From Clostridium luticellarii (GTDB lineage: Bacteria > Bacillota > Clostridia > Clostridiales > Clostridiaceae): DNA of 64,000 nucleotides. How positions within the stretch are numbered: position 1 is the stretch's first letter; every line of letters starts with the position of its first letter. This document shows, one piece after another, positions 54,246 to 63,865 of this stretch. Made by a program: the position numbers and the translations under genes. The stretch spans positions 1-64,000 of the forward strand of contig NZ_PVXP01000007.1 in assembly GCF_002995845.1 (NCBI RefSeq). Direction: 5' to 3'. Below the pieces are notes generated by a model. That model was not told where the DNA came from. It made no database searches and worked only from the letters and a program-made list of their open reading frames with translations.

Positions 54246-54902
54246 ATTTATCACTCCTCTAATAAGATATACTTATTTTTTGTATATCTCTAACTTTATT
54301 TTGAATGGTTTTTAATATGCCTATACTTATTTATTTTTTCCATTCATTAAAGCCTGAATTGATATCAGGCCTGCAGTTGAATATTTTATTATTTTTCTTG
54401 TATTCCATATTTTGCATATGTTTTTATTTCCAAATTAAAGCTAAAATCAGCATGCTAAAACATTATAAAAATTTGGCCATTAAAATAGACACCCTATTAA
54501 AGGATGCCTATTTTAAAATATAATTAAGGGAGATCTAATTAATTAAGTATCTGTTGGTGGTTGCATTTAATTTTATCATGCCCTGCAACCACAGGCACCA
54601 ATTACACTCATAATTATCTTTAAAGGAGACAATATTTGAAAATAATCTATAATAAACTAAGGGTATATCTCATCTCCTTAGAACACTTATAATTATATAA
54701 AGTATTTATTACATCTTAATGTCATATTAATAAACTATTTGTTAACATTATGAAATAAGCACCTGTAACTTAGGTGCTCACTTCATTGTATAATTTTTAA
54801 GGAGAACAACTTTTGAAATTATTTAGAATGCCCTCTGGAATAGTTATTATTATACTTGTAAATTATTAACAAGATAAGTATTAAATGTTAACTATTTATT
54901 AA
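54246..54902. other. 650-base AT-rich stretch with two hairpins
   Basis: I find no gene here that has support. One open frame at 54305-54523 is AT-rich and lacks a ribosome site. Two hairpins are visible: 54484-54514 (AAAATAG/CTATTTT with inner pairs) and 54752-54780 (AAGCACCT with AGGTGCTC). The second resembles the terminator at 52738-52769, suggesting a repeated sequence. No promoter pattern stands out. Confidence 0.4.
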
Positions 54903-55706
54903 CTATTTTACTGCAATACGCATACGATAACAAAAACCTATTTCAAATTCACTATTGCCAAATATATCAGTAATTTTTTCTTTAAAAGAAAGTAAAAAAG
55001 GCTTAATTTCATCCTTCTCAGCTTTAAGAATAGCTTGAAGTCCCCCCTGACTTAAAGCAAGTGCAATAAATCTCTGCGCATTGCAATTTTCAGAATTCAA
55101 GAATACTATTTCTCTTACATATTGAAATTTACCACTATTTTTTATATTTATAAGATGACTATTTTTATCCCATCTTTTAAGGCTATTTTTAATATTGGGA
55201 TCTGTTAATTCAATCTCCTTTACTTTGTCAAAAAGCTTATTGTATTCAATTTCCGCTTTTAAATCACATACTGGCGGCCAATCACAATCATAGGTTGCAA
55301 AAATACCATTCTTCTTCAATATTCTTGATACCTCATTCAACGTAGTTTCTGGATTCATCCAGTGAAATGATTGTGAACACGTAACAACATCTGCAAAGTT
55401 ATTATCTAATCCAGTATTATCTGAAAACGCAGAAATAAATTCTAAGTTCTTTAAACAATTTGACTTTTTTCTAGCTACACTGATCATGTCGGTACTTGGC
55501 TCTAAACCAATAACCCTATCGCTTACATCACTCCAAATTCTTGTAGAAAGTCCTGTACCACACCCTAAATCTACTACAGCAGAAGGTTTTTTACTTAAAT
55601 ATTTCAATATCAATTCTATAACTTTTTCTGGACATTTAGGCCTCGCACTATCATAAATATCAGCAAACCCTTTAAATCTATCTGCATTAAGTTTCAGATT
55701 TCCCAT
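54903..55706 (-). CDS. Class I SAM-dependent methyltransferase
   Basis: The start ATG at 55706 (MGNLKLNADRF) follows AAAGGA. The frame runs seven residues further up without a site. The 267-residue protein has the methyltransferase motifs in order: VVDLGCGTGLSTRIW (near 45), IGLEPSTDM (near 67), VTCSQSFHWMNP (near 110) and LKKNGIFATYDCDWPP. This is the small-molecule type. The substrate is unknown. It is a single gene between the phage-like block and the structured RNA. Confidence 0.88.
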   Translation of the reverse strand: MGNLKLNADRFKGFADIYDSARPKCPEKVIELILKYLSKKPSAVVDLGCGTGLSTRIWSDVSDRVIGLEPSTDMISVARKKSNCLKNLEFISAFSDNTGLDNNFADVVTCSQSFHWMNPETTLNEVSRILKKNGIFATYDCDWPPVCDLKAEIEYNKLFDKVKEIELTDPNIKNSLKRWDKNSHLINIKNSGKFQYVREIVFLNSENCNAQRFIALALSQGGLQAILKAEKDEIKPFLLSFKEKITDIFGNSEFEIGFCYRMRIAVK

Positions 55707-55780
55707 ATTTAATATTCTTCCTTTCATACTTTAATTAATATAGTATATTATCATAATAGCAATATTATTTGTAAACAATA

Positions 55781-55819
55781 TGCAGAGCAGACATCCGCCG
55801 TATAGGGCGCCTACTCTGC
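55781..55819. repeat. Inverted repeat between the methyltransferase gene and the structured RNA
   Basis: GCAGAG (55782-55787) and CTCTGC (55814-55819) flank a segment with further pairing (CCGCC/GGGCG). It may act as a terminator on the minus strand, but the T-run is poor. Confidence 0.4.
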
Positions 55820-55852
55820 AATATAAACACTATTGAAAATATTTCAACTAAC

Positions 55853-55897
55853 ATGGCAGCCCCTTATAAGAGACTGCCATACTGCACTATCAGTGCA
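55853..55897 (-). terminator. Two hairpins at the 3' end of the structured RNA
   Basis: TGCACT/AGTGCA (55883-55897) and ATGGCAG/CTGCCAT (55853-55880) stand directly after the RNA core on the minus strand. A T-run is not evident, so termination may use the hairpins only weakly. Confidence 0.5.
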
Positions 55898-55899
55898 TT

Positions 55900-56108
55900 G
55901 TCAAGCTAGCTGACCTGGTCTTTGACCCCACACTCGCCTGCTGGAATTTTCACTACCCGGATTTACCCTCTCATTACTAATCCTCTCGCATTTATGGCGG
56001 CAGGACTTACCTCTAAGCCGCACCGTGCTCATTAAATATTTTATTTAACTTACGTGGATCGTTTCGCCTGCGACTGGCATCGACTTTCAACCACAAACCT
56101 AGCCCAAC
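55900..56108 (-). ncRNA. Structured noncoding RNA, candidate raiA-motif RNA
   Basis: The core begins on the minus strand with GTTGGGCTAG and ends with CTAGCTTGAC, which pair over 10 bases with G-U pairs, so the 209-base unit closes on itself. Internal helices include GCGGC/GCCGC (in GTGCGGCTTAGAGGTAAGTCC and CTGCCGCC) and GGTC-AAA-GACC. It lies eight bases after the comFC stop. A raiA-motif RNA of about 210 bases is known beside comFC and hpf in clostridia. I base the name on size, place and GC-rich pairing, not on a model search. Confidence 0.6.
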
Positions 56109-56115
56109 TATTAAA

Positions 56116-56796
56116 TTATACCTTACTTTTTGCTCCAGTCAATACATTAACTTTTTTTGCTCCATTTTTCAGGAGCTCAAAACTACAGCAAAAAACAGTA
56201 GCACCAGTGGTTATAACATCATCCACCAACAAAATACTTTTATTTTTAATATGATGGACATCACAGACTTTAAAACTCCCGTACATATTATTCCATCGTT
56301 CTTCTCTGCTCAGCCCTATTTGATCCATGGTATCCGTGGTTTTTGTTAAACAATGTACAACAGGCTTTTTAAAATATTTTCCCAAAATTTTTGCCAGATA
56401 CTCTCCTTGATTATACCCTCTATTTTTAAAAGATTTCTCTGTCATGGGAACATAAGTCAGCACATCAAAGAATATATTGTTACTGCATATGGTATCCTTC
56501 ATATAAGATGCTATTACATCTCCTGATCTAAAAGAACTCTTATACTTTAATTTTATTATAAGCTCCATCATGACACCCGAATAATATGAGCTGCTGTAAC
56601 AATCAAATTGACAATTATTTTTTTCAATTTTAAATCCAGTCCTACAAATTTTTATATCCTTTTTACAGACTTCACATATATTTTCATCATCATATACATC
56701 CCTTTTGCAGATTACACATTTTTCATCACCACAATATATCAGCCCCAATATACAATCCCACAAAAAAACTAACTTTTCAGTAAACCCATGTCCCAT
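56116..56796 (-). CDS. comFC: ComFC-like phosphoribosyltransferase protein
   Basis: A 226-residue protein with an N-terminal zinc-finger-like part (CGDEKCVICKRD and CEVCKKDIKIC) and a C-terminal phosphoribosyltransferase domain. The PRPP loop is ILLVDDVITTGAT (near 192-204). It also has LSREERWNNMYGSFKV and LTYVPMTEKSFKNRGYNQG, the ComFC pattern. It acts in DNA uptake in transformable bacteria. Its start overlaps the end of the ComFA-like gene by 28 bases. Confidence 0.93.
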   Translation of the reverse strand: MGHGFTEKLVFLWDCILGLIYCGDEKCVICKRDVYDDENICEVCKKDIKICRTGFKIEKNNCQFDCYSSSYYSGVMMELIIKLKYKSSFRSGDVIASYMKDTICSNNIFFDVLTYVPMTEKSFKNRGYNQGEYLAKILGKYFKKPVVHCLTKTTDTMDQIGLSREERWNNMYGSFKVCDVHHIKNKSILLVDDVITTGATVFCCSFELLKNGAKKVNVLTGAKSKV

Positions 56797-57773
56797 GCTT
56801 CTCTATTAAAGTTCCTGGTTATATTTCTAGCCTGTTCCATATCTTCCGTTTCCAAATTGGCCACCATTATAACCTCTCCCTTTACATTCATTTCACCTCT
56901 TTTTATACTTCCACATAAGTAAACAAATTTTTTATAGCTGAGATCTGCATTATCAGCAAAATACACCATTATATCTGAATTTTTTGCATTGGCTATAATC
57001 TGTCTGAAACTGTCAGTTATCAATATCGAATCCTTCACCTGAAAAAATTTATTCATAGATTTCCTACCGGATTCTTCTTCAATAAAATATATAATATTTT
57101 TGCATAAATTTTTACAATAATTATGTATATATGAATAGACATTTGCCACTTTAAATTCATCCGGCACATATATTATGGCTTTTCTCCCTTCACTTAAAGA
57201 CCATTTTAAATAGTCATATACTACAAATGGTATGTCTTTATTCATGTCAAATCTAGTAAGTATAGTCCTGGGTTCTACTATAGGACCCTCCTTTGAGATA
57301 GGCAAAAATAATTCTCTGCCATTTCCAAATATATTTTCTATGGAGTACACAATTACCTTGCCATTTTTATAAATAAGCCTATCAATTAAATTAATTATCT
57401 CATATCTGTCATACACCGAAAAACTATTTATGTCATCATATATCACCAATTGGAATTTCTTCTTTAATTTGAGTGCATTATGAAAACTGGATATTTCAAA
57501 CAAACAATTTACATTGTTTTCTGGCTTTTTTATATAAGCATAATCCCTGAAATCTGTATATTTTTTTATATTTTTTATTATATCAATGTTATTGGGCTCC
57601 TCATCCGTAATATAGATTACATTTCTATTTTGTCTGACACAGTTCATAATAATATCTATAAAAAAACTGGAAGAATTGTATGGAACAGAAATAATACTTA
57701 AAAACTGCTCTCCAGAACTATCCCATCTCACTATTCCCCTCTCTATTTCCTTTACTTTAGTGATAAAATTCAT
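56769..57773 (-). CDS. Degenerate ComFA-like protein
   Basis: The start at 57773 (MNFITKVKEIERG) is one base past the recD2 stop. The 334-residue protein sits where comFA would be and ends with a ComFA-like tail (GEVIMVANLETEDMEQARNITRNFNREAWDMGLL). The helicase motifs are eroded: no Walker A (the region reads SVPYNSSSFF), IYDDINSF in the place of the DEAD box, and no arginine-rich motif VI. It is likely a ComFA descendant without helicase activity. I do not see CxxC zinc motifs. Confidence 0.7.
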   Translation of the reverse strand: MNFITKVKEIERGIVRWDSSGEQFLSIISVPYNSSSFFIDIIMNCVRQNRNVIYITDEEPNNIDIIKNIKKYTDFRDYAYIKKPENNVNCLFEISSFHNALKLKKKFQLVIYDDINSFSVYDRYEIINLIDRLIYKNGKVIVYSIENIFGNGRELFLPISKEGPIVEPRTILTRFDMNKDIPFVVYDYLKWSLSEGRKAIIYVPDEFKVANVYSYIHNYCKNLCKNIIYFIEEESGRKSMNKFFQVKDSILITDSFRQIIANAKNSDIMVYFADNADLSYKKFVYLCGSIKRGEMNVKGEVIMVANLETEDMEQARNITRNFNREAWDMGLLKS

Positions 57774-57774
57774 C

Positions 57775-60012
57775 TTATTCCACAGTAGCATCTGTTTCAC
57801 TCTCCATTATATCCATTATTCTGTATTTTAATAACGAATACCTTTCAAAGCTTTTATTATTATTTATCATAAAGCTTAATGCCTTTAAATCTCCTACCAA
57901 CACTACCATTTGCTTTGCCCTGGTTATAGCAGTATACAATAGATTTCTATTCATGAGCAGAGGTGGACCCATGAATATGGGAAGAATGATTACAGGAAAT
58001 TCACTTCCCTGGCTTTTATGTATGGTTATTGCGTAGGACAGTTCCAATTCATCTAAATGCATATTATCATATACAACTTTTTTATCCTCGTCAAATACAA
58101 CCGTCAATGTATTTTTTTCCTCGTCTATACTTTGGATATATCCAAAATCTCCATTAAAAATTCCTATGCCTTCTTCTGGATTTTGTTCTGAAACTCCAGT
58201 CCATTTTAAAGTATAATCATTTTTAATCTGCATTACCCTGTCACCTGTCCTAAACACAGTGTTCCCACTCTTCTTTTCTTTCTTTTCCGAAGATTTTGGA
58301 TTCAAGACCTCCTGAAGTCTTGAATTTAAGTTAGATATCCCCAGAATCCCTTTCCTCATTGGGGACAATATCTGAATATGCTGCATTTTATTCCAGTTTT
58401 TATTGAAATTGGGCAATCTTCTATCAATTAATCCTATCAGTGTATCCATTATAGCCGAAGGTTCTCTGCAATTTATGAAATAAAAATCTTTGAGCTTCTT
58501 GTTCAAAATAGGCATTTCTCCTGAATTTATCCTATGTGCATTTACTATGATCATACTTTCTTTTGACTGTCTGAATATTTCCTTCAATCTAACTACTTTT
58601 ATACAGCCGCTGTCTATAAAATCCCTGAGTACATTTCCTGGACCCACTGAAGGAAGCTGCTGTGCATCTCCCACTATTATGAGTCTGGTTCCAACAGAAA
58701 TAGCCTTTAACAAATTATTCATAAGCATTATGTCTATCATGGAAGCTTCGTCTATAATCACCACATCACATTTAAGTGGTGATTCTTCTCCTCTTGAGAA
58801 AAACATGGCCTCTTCATCACTTTCCACTCCCATTTCAAGCAATCTGTGTATGGTCTTAGCCTCTCTTTCAGTAGCTTCCGACATTCTTTTTGCTGCCCTG
58901 CCGGTAGGTGCTCCCATTAAAACTTTACAATTTGCTTTTTCAAATAATTGAATTATACAATTGATTATAGTTGTTTTCCCCGTACCTGGTCCTCCGGTTA
59001 TTATTTCCACACCATTTTTCACCGCTCCTTCTATAGCCTCTTTCTGGGAAGGTGCAAATTTAATATTATTTTTATCTTCAAAGTTTTTAATTTCTTTATT
59101 TACATCAAAACCTATATCTTTGTAACTGCTAAAGGCCAAGGTTAAAATTTTTTTTGTCACACTCAATTCGCAATAATAATAGGTTATGGGAAAAACACAG
59201 AGTTTATCATCTTGTTTTTCCAGTTTTATTTTCCCATTTATAGAATCCTCATATATATTGACCTCAAGTTCCTCCCTGGTAACTTTAAGTATATCCTCCC
59301 CCTCTTTTATAAGTCTGTCTATAGGCATATAAGTGTTCCCCAAACTACAAAACTGATTTACCACATATCTTATCCCACTTTGTATCCTGAAAGAGGAATT
59401 CTTTTTTATTCCAAGACTGCCGGCTATCCTGTCAGCTGTTTTAAATCCTATTCCTCCTATCTCCTCTGTAAGTATATACGGATTTTCTTTCACCTTGCCT
59501 ATAGAATCAGCTCCAAATTTTTTATGTATTTTTACGCATTGATTTGGGGTAACTCCATAAGTCTGTAAAAATATCATTATATTCCTTATTTCATTCTGCC
59601 TGGAGTAAGATTCCGCTATCAGCGCTATTTTTTTATCCCCTATACCTTCTATTTCCCTTAGCCTTTTTATGTCATCATCCAATACATGAAGAGTATCTTT
59701 TCCAAATTTTTTGACTATTTTTCTGGCAGTAACAGGTCCTATACCCGATATAATTCCCGAAGACAAATATCTCTCTATACCAGTAATAGTATCAGGCACT
59801 ATTTCCTCAGAAGCTTTAACTTTAAACTGACGCCCGAACTGGGGATGCAGCACCCATTCTCCCATAACCTTTAAATTTTTTCCCTCAGCTATATAGGGTA
59901 TGCAGCCTACTATAGTCACTGTATTTTCCTTTTCCTTCATTTTAGCAACTACATATCCATTGTCTTTATTTTGAAATATTATATCTTCTATAGTTCCCTG
60001 TAAATCCTGCAT
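57775..60012 (-). CDS. recD2: RecD2 helicase
   Basis: A 745-residue superfamily 1B 5'-to-3' DNA helicase. Features in order: an OB-like start (LQGTIEDIIFQNKDNGYVV), helix-hairpin-helix pieces (GIGPVTARKIVKKFG, IEGIGDKKIALI), Walker A GGPGTGKTT (near 340), DEAS in VVIIDEASMID, and the C-terminal motif VI YTAITRAKQMVVLVG. It takes part in DNA repair. The start ATG follows AGGAGAG. It lies directly upstream of the ComFA-like gene. Confidence 0.96.
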   Translation of the reverse strand: MQDLQGTIEDIIFQNKDNGYVVAKMKEKENTVTIVGCIPYIAEGKNLKVMGEWVLHPQFGRQFKVKASEEIVPDTITGIERYLSSGIISGIGPVTARKIVKKFGKDTLHVLDDDIKRLREIEGIGDKKIALIAESYSRQNEIRNIMIFLQTYGVTPNQCVKIHKKFGADSIGKVKENPYILTEEIGGIGFKTADRIAGSLGIKKNSSFRIQSGIRYVVNQFCSLGNTYMPIDRLIKEGEDILKVTREELEVNIYEDSINGKIKLEKQDDKLCVFPITYYYCELSVTKKILTLAFSSYKDIGFDVNKEIKNFEDKNNIKFAPSQKEAIEGAVKNGVEIITGGPGTGKTTIINCIIQLFEKANCKVLMGAPTGRAAKRMSEATEREAKTIHRLLEMGVESDEEAMFFSRGEESPLKCDVVIIDEASMIDIMLMNNLLKAISVGTRLIIVGDAQQLPSVGPGNVLRDFIDSGCIKVVRLKEIFRQSKESMIIVNAHRINSGEMPILNKKLKDFYFINCREPSAIMDTLIGLIDRRLPNFNKNWNKMQHIQILSPMRKGILGISNLNSRLQEVLNPKSSEKKEKKSGNTVFRTGDRVMQIKNDYTLKWTGVSEQNPEEGIGIFNGDFGYIQSIDEEKNTLTVVFDEDKKVVYDNMHLDELELSYAITIHKSQGSEFPVIILPIFMGPPLLMNRNLLYTAITRAKQMVVLVGDLKALSFMINNNKSFERYSLLKYRIMDIMESETDATVE

Positions 60013-60139
60013 AGAATCTCTCCTACTTTAATAACATATAAAAAACCTGCAATCTATATCTTTGAATATAATTATAACACATCATTTTAATTTTAAAAAA
60101 GCTCTGTATAATTTTTGAATATACAAAGCTTCTAAATGT

Positions 60140-61315
60140 CTAAATGTATTTTTTTATATCCTCAACTTTATCTAATTTTTCCCAAGGCAAATCTATGTCC
60201 GTTCTTCCAAAATGCCCATAAGCTGCAACTTGTCTATATATAGGTCTTCTTAAATTCAAATTTCTTATTATAGCTGCAGGTCTCAAATCAAATACCTTCT
60301 TCACTATATCAACTATTTTTCCCTCTGATATTTTCCCTGTACCCAAAGTATCTATAGTTATAGATACAGGTTCTGCTACACCTATGGCATAAGCAAGCTG
60401 TATCTCCAATTTATCTGCAACACCTGCAGCAACCAAATTCTTTGCCACCCACCTTGCAGCATAAGCAGCGGATCTGTCAACCTTGGTTGGATCCTTCCCC
60501 GAAAATGCACCACCGCCGTGTCTTCCATATCCGCCATAAGTATCAACTATTATTTTTCTTCCAGTAAGACCTGAATCCCCCTGTGGTCCGCCAACCACAA
60601 ACCTTCCTGTTGGATTTATGAAATATTTTGTATTTTTATCTAAAAATTCGGAAGGAACAATGGGCTTTATGACATTCTCAATTATATCGCTTTCAATTTG
60701 TTCTTTAGTTGCCAGCTCGTCATGTTGTGCAGACACTACCACAGTATCAACTCTAACTGGTTTATTGTCATCATATTCTATAGTCACCTGAGTTTTTCCG
60801 TCCGGCCTCAAATAGCTTAATGTCTTATCTTTTCTCACCTGGGATAATCTTTTTGCCAATTTATGAGCTAGACTTATGGGCATAGGCATGTATTCAGAAG
60901 TTTCATTAGTCGCAAATCCAAACATCATTCCCTGATCCCCTGCCCCTATTGCATCTATTTCCTGCATCTGTCCCTTCTTGGCTTCCAAGGATTTATCCAC
61001 ACCCATTGCTATATCTGATGACTGCTCATCGATTGAGCTCATTACTGCACAGGTATCACAATCAAATCCATATTTTGCTCTGGTATATCCTATCTCCTTT
61101 ACAGTTTTCCTAACTATTTTAGGAATATCTACATAGCAATTAGTTGATATTTCTCCCATAACCAATATCATACCTGTAGTAGTAGCAGTTTCACATGCTA
61201 CTCTTCCATAAGGATCCTGTTTCAATATAGCATCCAGGATAGCATCTGAAATTTGATCACACATTTTATCTGGATGTCCCTCTGTAACTGATTCAGATGT
61301 AAATAATTTTCTCAT
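60140..61315 (-). CDS. metK: S-adenosylmethionine synthetase
   Basis: It makes S-adenosylmethionine from methionine and ATP. The start ATG at 61315 follows GGAGG. The 391-residue protein has [23 protein letters not shown] near the N-terminus, the [10 protein letters not shown] loop (near 117-126) and [16 protein letters not shown] (near 253). The length is usual. The SAM-I riboswitch at 61387-61492 controls it. Confidence 0.97.
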   Translation of the reverse strand: MRKLFTSESVTEGHPDKMCDQISDAILDAILKQDPYGRVACETATTTGMILVMGEISTNCYVDIPKIVRKTVKEIGYTRAKYGFDCDTCAVMSSIDEQSSDIAMGVDKSLEAKKGQMQEIDAIGAGDQGMMFGFATNETSEYMPMPISLAHKLAKRLSQVRKDKTLSYLRPDGKTQVTIEYDDNKPVRVDTVVVSAQHDELATKEQIESDIIENVIKPIVPSEFLDKNTKYFINPTGRFVVGGPQGDSGLTGRKIIVDTYGGYGRHGGGAFSGKDPTKVDRSAAYAARWVAKNLVAAGVADKLEIQLAYAIGVAEPVSITIDTLGTGKISEGKIVDIVKKVFDLRPAAIIRNLNLRRPIYRQVAAYGHFGRTDIDLPWEKLDKVEDIKKYI

Positions 61316-61340
61316 TTTCAATACCTCCATACTGTATAAA

Positions 61341-61370
61341 AATAAAAAAGCCTCTTCAAATAAGAAGAGG
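61341..61370 (-). terminator. Terminator of the SAM riboswitch
   Basis: CCTCTTC (61351-61357) and GAAGAGG (61364-61370) pair, with a run of six T on the minus strand. It lies between the aptamer and metK. Confidence 0.88.
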
Positions 61371-61386
61371 TTAAATAATTAACTGC

Positions 61387-61492
61387 TCTCTTATCTTGCA
61401 AATCACCTTGCAGGAATTGGCACCTTGGCAAAACTTCTACTGGTTGCCGGGTTTCATCGGGCCTTTTTCCCTCCACCTCTCTGGATAAGAGC
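61387..61492 (-). ncRNA. SAM-I riboswitch (S-box)
   Basis: On the minus strand the unit opens CTCTTATC and closes GATAAGAG. In between are AGAGAGGTGGAGGGA, GGCCCGATGAAACCCGGCAACC, AAGGTGCCAATTCCTGC and the final purine-rich stretch. These are the S-box conserved blocks. It represses metK when SAM is plentiful. Confidence 0.97.
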
Positions 61493-61559
61493 TTTCACTA
61501 TATGCTTGTAATATTTGTAAAAATCCTTACAAAATAAAAAACACCATACAGTGCTTTTA

Positions 61560-61644
61560 TGGTGGAGGAAGATGGATTCGAACCATCGAAGTCACTGACA
61601 ACAGATTTACAGTCTGCCCCCTTTGGCCACTCGGGAATTCCTCC
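61560..61644 (-). tRNA. tRNA-Tyr (anticodon GTA), copy 1
   Basis: An 85-base tRNA with a long variable arm. The acceptor GGAGGAA pairs with TTCCTCC, and CCA is encoded. The anticodon loop CTGTAAA gives GTA (Tyr). Confidence 0.95.
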
Positions 61645-61649
61645 ACATT

Positions 61650-61725
<76 letters not shown>

Positions 61726-61744
61726 TTATTTTGTTATAAAATAA

Positions 61745-61820
61745 TGGTGGGCACAACAGGGCTCGAACCTGTGACCCTCTGCTTGTAAGGCAGATGCTCT
61801 CCCAGCTGAGCTATGCGCCC
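61745..61820 (-). tRNA. tRNA-Val (anticodon TAC)
   Basis: A 76-base cloverleaf with acceptor GGGCGCA/TGTGCCC, anticodon loop CTTACAA (TAC, Val) and encoded CCA. Confidence 0.95.
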
Positions 61821-61828
61821 ACAATATT

Positions 61829-61913
61829 TGGTGGAGGAAGATGGATTCGAACCATCGAAGTCACTGACAACAGATTTACAGTCTGCCCCCTTTGGCCGCT
61901 CGGGAATTCCTCC
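61829..61913 (-). tRNA. tRNA-Tyr (anticodon GTA), copy 2
   Basis: It differs from copy 1 at a single base near 61898 (D arm). The other features are the same. Confidence 0.95.
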
Positions 61914-61918
61914 ACATT

Positions 61919-61994
<76 letters not shown>

Positions 61995-62271
61995 TTACCT
62001 GCCTGTATAAATTTACATTGTAGTAAAAAACAAAGGCGTTTAACGTAGTTTAGTATACATTTTCGTACAATTATTTTCAAATTTCATATCCCAGCAAAAT
62101 ATAATATTAAATGCTCATTACTCAAGTTATCTCATTATTACTTCTAAAATCATATACCTATGATTTAGGCCTAATATTTTACATAACTCCGTCATATAGA
62201 TTATATATAGTGTTCTCTGTGAATATTGTCCACATATACTGCTACTGCATGCATAAAAGAAGGTGAATGTA

Positions 62272-62811
62272 TTGACTAAAATAAGATCCAATTATAAAAA
62301 TCCGCTGGCATACTATGATCTAGCCCATTTTTTAAAAGATCACATAGACAAAAATACTATTATCGTATGTATTGGAACAGACAGATACATAGGAGACTGC
62401 CTGGGCCCTTTGGTAGGCACTATGCTAAAGTGTAAGCATTTCCCTCTACCAGTCTACGGTACCATCTCAGAACCAATACACGCTCTAAACATTGAAAGTA
62501 AGTTGAATGAAATAAAATTACTTCATCCACACAATAACATTATAGGTATCGATGCGTGTCTAGGTGATTTCGAAGCCATTGGAGAAATACAGGCAAGAGA
62601 TTTTCCCGTTCATCCTGGAAAGGGAGTGGGTAAATCTCTACCCAACGTAGGAGATTCTTCAATAATAGGCATAGTCGATTCAAATAATAATGAAGGTATA
62701 TTTAGCAATAGCAGTAATATACGCTTAAATCTAATTTTAAACATGGCAGAAGTGATACTTTATTCACTAATTCACTCATATTACCTTTACTATAATAAAA
62801 TCTTGTTGTAA
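62272..62811 (+). CDS. yyaC: YyaC-family spore protein
   Basis: The start is TTG at 62272, six bases after AAGGTG. A GTG at 62263 overlaps that site and is rejected. The 179-residue protein is of the YyaC family, related to GPR-type proteases: IIVCIGTDRYIGDCLGPLVG (near 35-54), ALNIESKL, IGIDACLG and GVGKSLPNVGDSSIIGIVD. Such proteins are expressed in the sporulating cell. The substrate is not known. Confidence 0.9.
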   Translation: MTKIRSNYKNPLAYYDLAHFLKDHIDKNTIIVCIGTDRYIGDCLGPLVGTMLKCKHFPLPVYGTISEPIHALNIESKLNEIKLLHPHNNIIGIDACLGDFEAIGEIQARDFPVHPGKGVGKSLPNVGDSSIIGIVDSNNNEGIFSNSSNIRLNLILNMAEVILYSLIHSYYLYYNKILL

Positions 62812-62833
62812 TATATGAATTTTACTTCTTTGT

Positions 62834-63865
62834 TTAATCTATTAAAGTTATATCATCACCTGTAAAAATAACTTCCATTTTATCCAAATACTCAAGAACT
62901 TTTCCTGTACCTAAAGCCACACATGATATTGGATCTTCTGCTACATAAACAGGTACATGCGTTACTTCCTGTATTAGATCACTTAATCCATTTAGTAAAG
63001 CTCCTCCCCCAGTCATCACAATACCTTTTTCAGCTATATCGGCAGATAGCTCTGGAGGAGTTTTTTCCAATACTGCTTTGGCTGTATCTGCTATAGAATT
63101 TACAGTTTCCTGTAAGGCCATTCTCATTTCCTTAGATGATACTTCCATATTTTTGGGGAGCCCTGTAATTAGATCTCTTCCTCTTATTTCCATGGTGACC
63201 AATTCACTCTTTTCAAAGGCAGACCCTATGTTTATCTTTAGATCTTCTGAAGTTCTCTCACCAATCATCAATTTATGTTCTTTTCTAATATATTTCATTA
63301 TGGCTTCATCAAACCTATCTCCTGCCACTTTAATAGAAGCTCTCACCACTATTCCACCTAGTGAAATTATGGCTACATCAGTAGTTCCCCCTCCTATATC
63401 TATCACCATACTGCCACTTGCCTTGGTTATATCGATTCCAGCACCTATAGCTGCTGCTAGAGGTTCTTCAATCAAGAACACCTTCTTTGCACCTGCATTT
63501 TTAGCTGCATCAATTACAGCTCTCTTTTCAACTTCAGTGGCCTCGCAGGGTATACAAATTACTATTCTCGGGGCTGACATTCTCTTTTTTCCACAAGCTT
63601 TTTCTATAAAATACTTCAACATCTTTTCTGTTACATCATAGTCGGATATAACTCCATCTTTTAATGGACGAATGGCAACAATATTACCCGGCGTTCTACC
63701 TATCATCTGCCATGCTTCTTCTCCCACAGCCAGTACTCTATTTTTAATTTTATCTATGGCAACAACTGAAGGCTCTTTTAAAATTACCCCTTTGCCTTTG
63801 ATATAAACAAGCACTGTAGCTGTACCCAAGTCTATTCCCATATCAGTTCCTATATTAAAAAACAT
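62834..63865 (-). CDS. mbl: MreB/Mbl actin-like cytoskeletal protein
   Basis: The start ATG at 63865 (MFFNIGTDMGIDLG) has AGGAG at about 11 bases. A frame upstream to 63934 is unsupported. The 343-residue protein has the actin-fold motifs: MGIDLGTATVLVYIKGKG (near 9), VICIPCEATEVEKRAVIDAAKNAG and MVIDIGGGTTDVAIISLGG (near 155-175), plus IVMTGGGALLNG (near 280). It directs cell-wall growth along the sides. In clostridia mbl often follows spoIIID, which would lie beyond the right edge. Its 3' end faces yyaC. Confidence 0.93.
   Translation of the reverse strand: MFFNIGTDMGIDLGTATVLVYIKGKGVILKEPSVVAIDKIKNRVLAVGEEAWQMIGRTPGNIVAIRPLKDGVISDYDVTEKMLKYFIEKACGKKRMSAPRIVICIPCEATEVEKRAVIDAAKNAGAKKVFLIEEPLAAAIGAGIDITKASGSMVIDIGGGTTDVAIISLGGIVVRASIKVAGDRFDEAIMKYIRKEHKLMIGERTSEDLKINIGSAFEKSELVTMEIRGRDLITGLPKNMEVSSKEMRMALQETVNSIADTAKAVLEKTPPELSADIAEKGIVMTGGGALLNGLSDLIQEVTHVPVYVAEDPISCVALGTGKVLEYLDKMEVIFTGDDITLID

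Noticed and set aside
54305-54523. A 72-codon frame on the plus strand
   Set aside because: It has no good ribosome-binding site, a low-complexity AT-rich sequence and no family pattern.
55900-56108. RNase P RNA or tmRNA for the structured RNA
   Set aside because: The conserved RNase P and tmRNA segments are missing, and the size is too short.
63078-63641. A 187-codon frame antisense to mbl
   Set aside because: It is the shadow of a well-supported gene.
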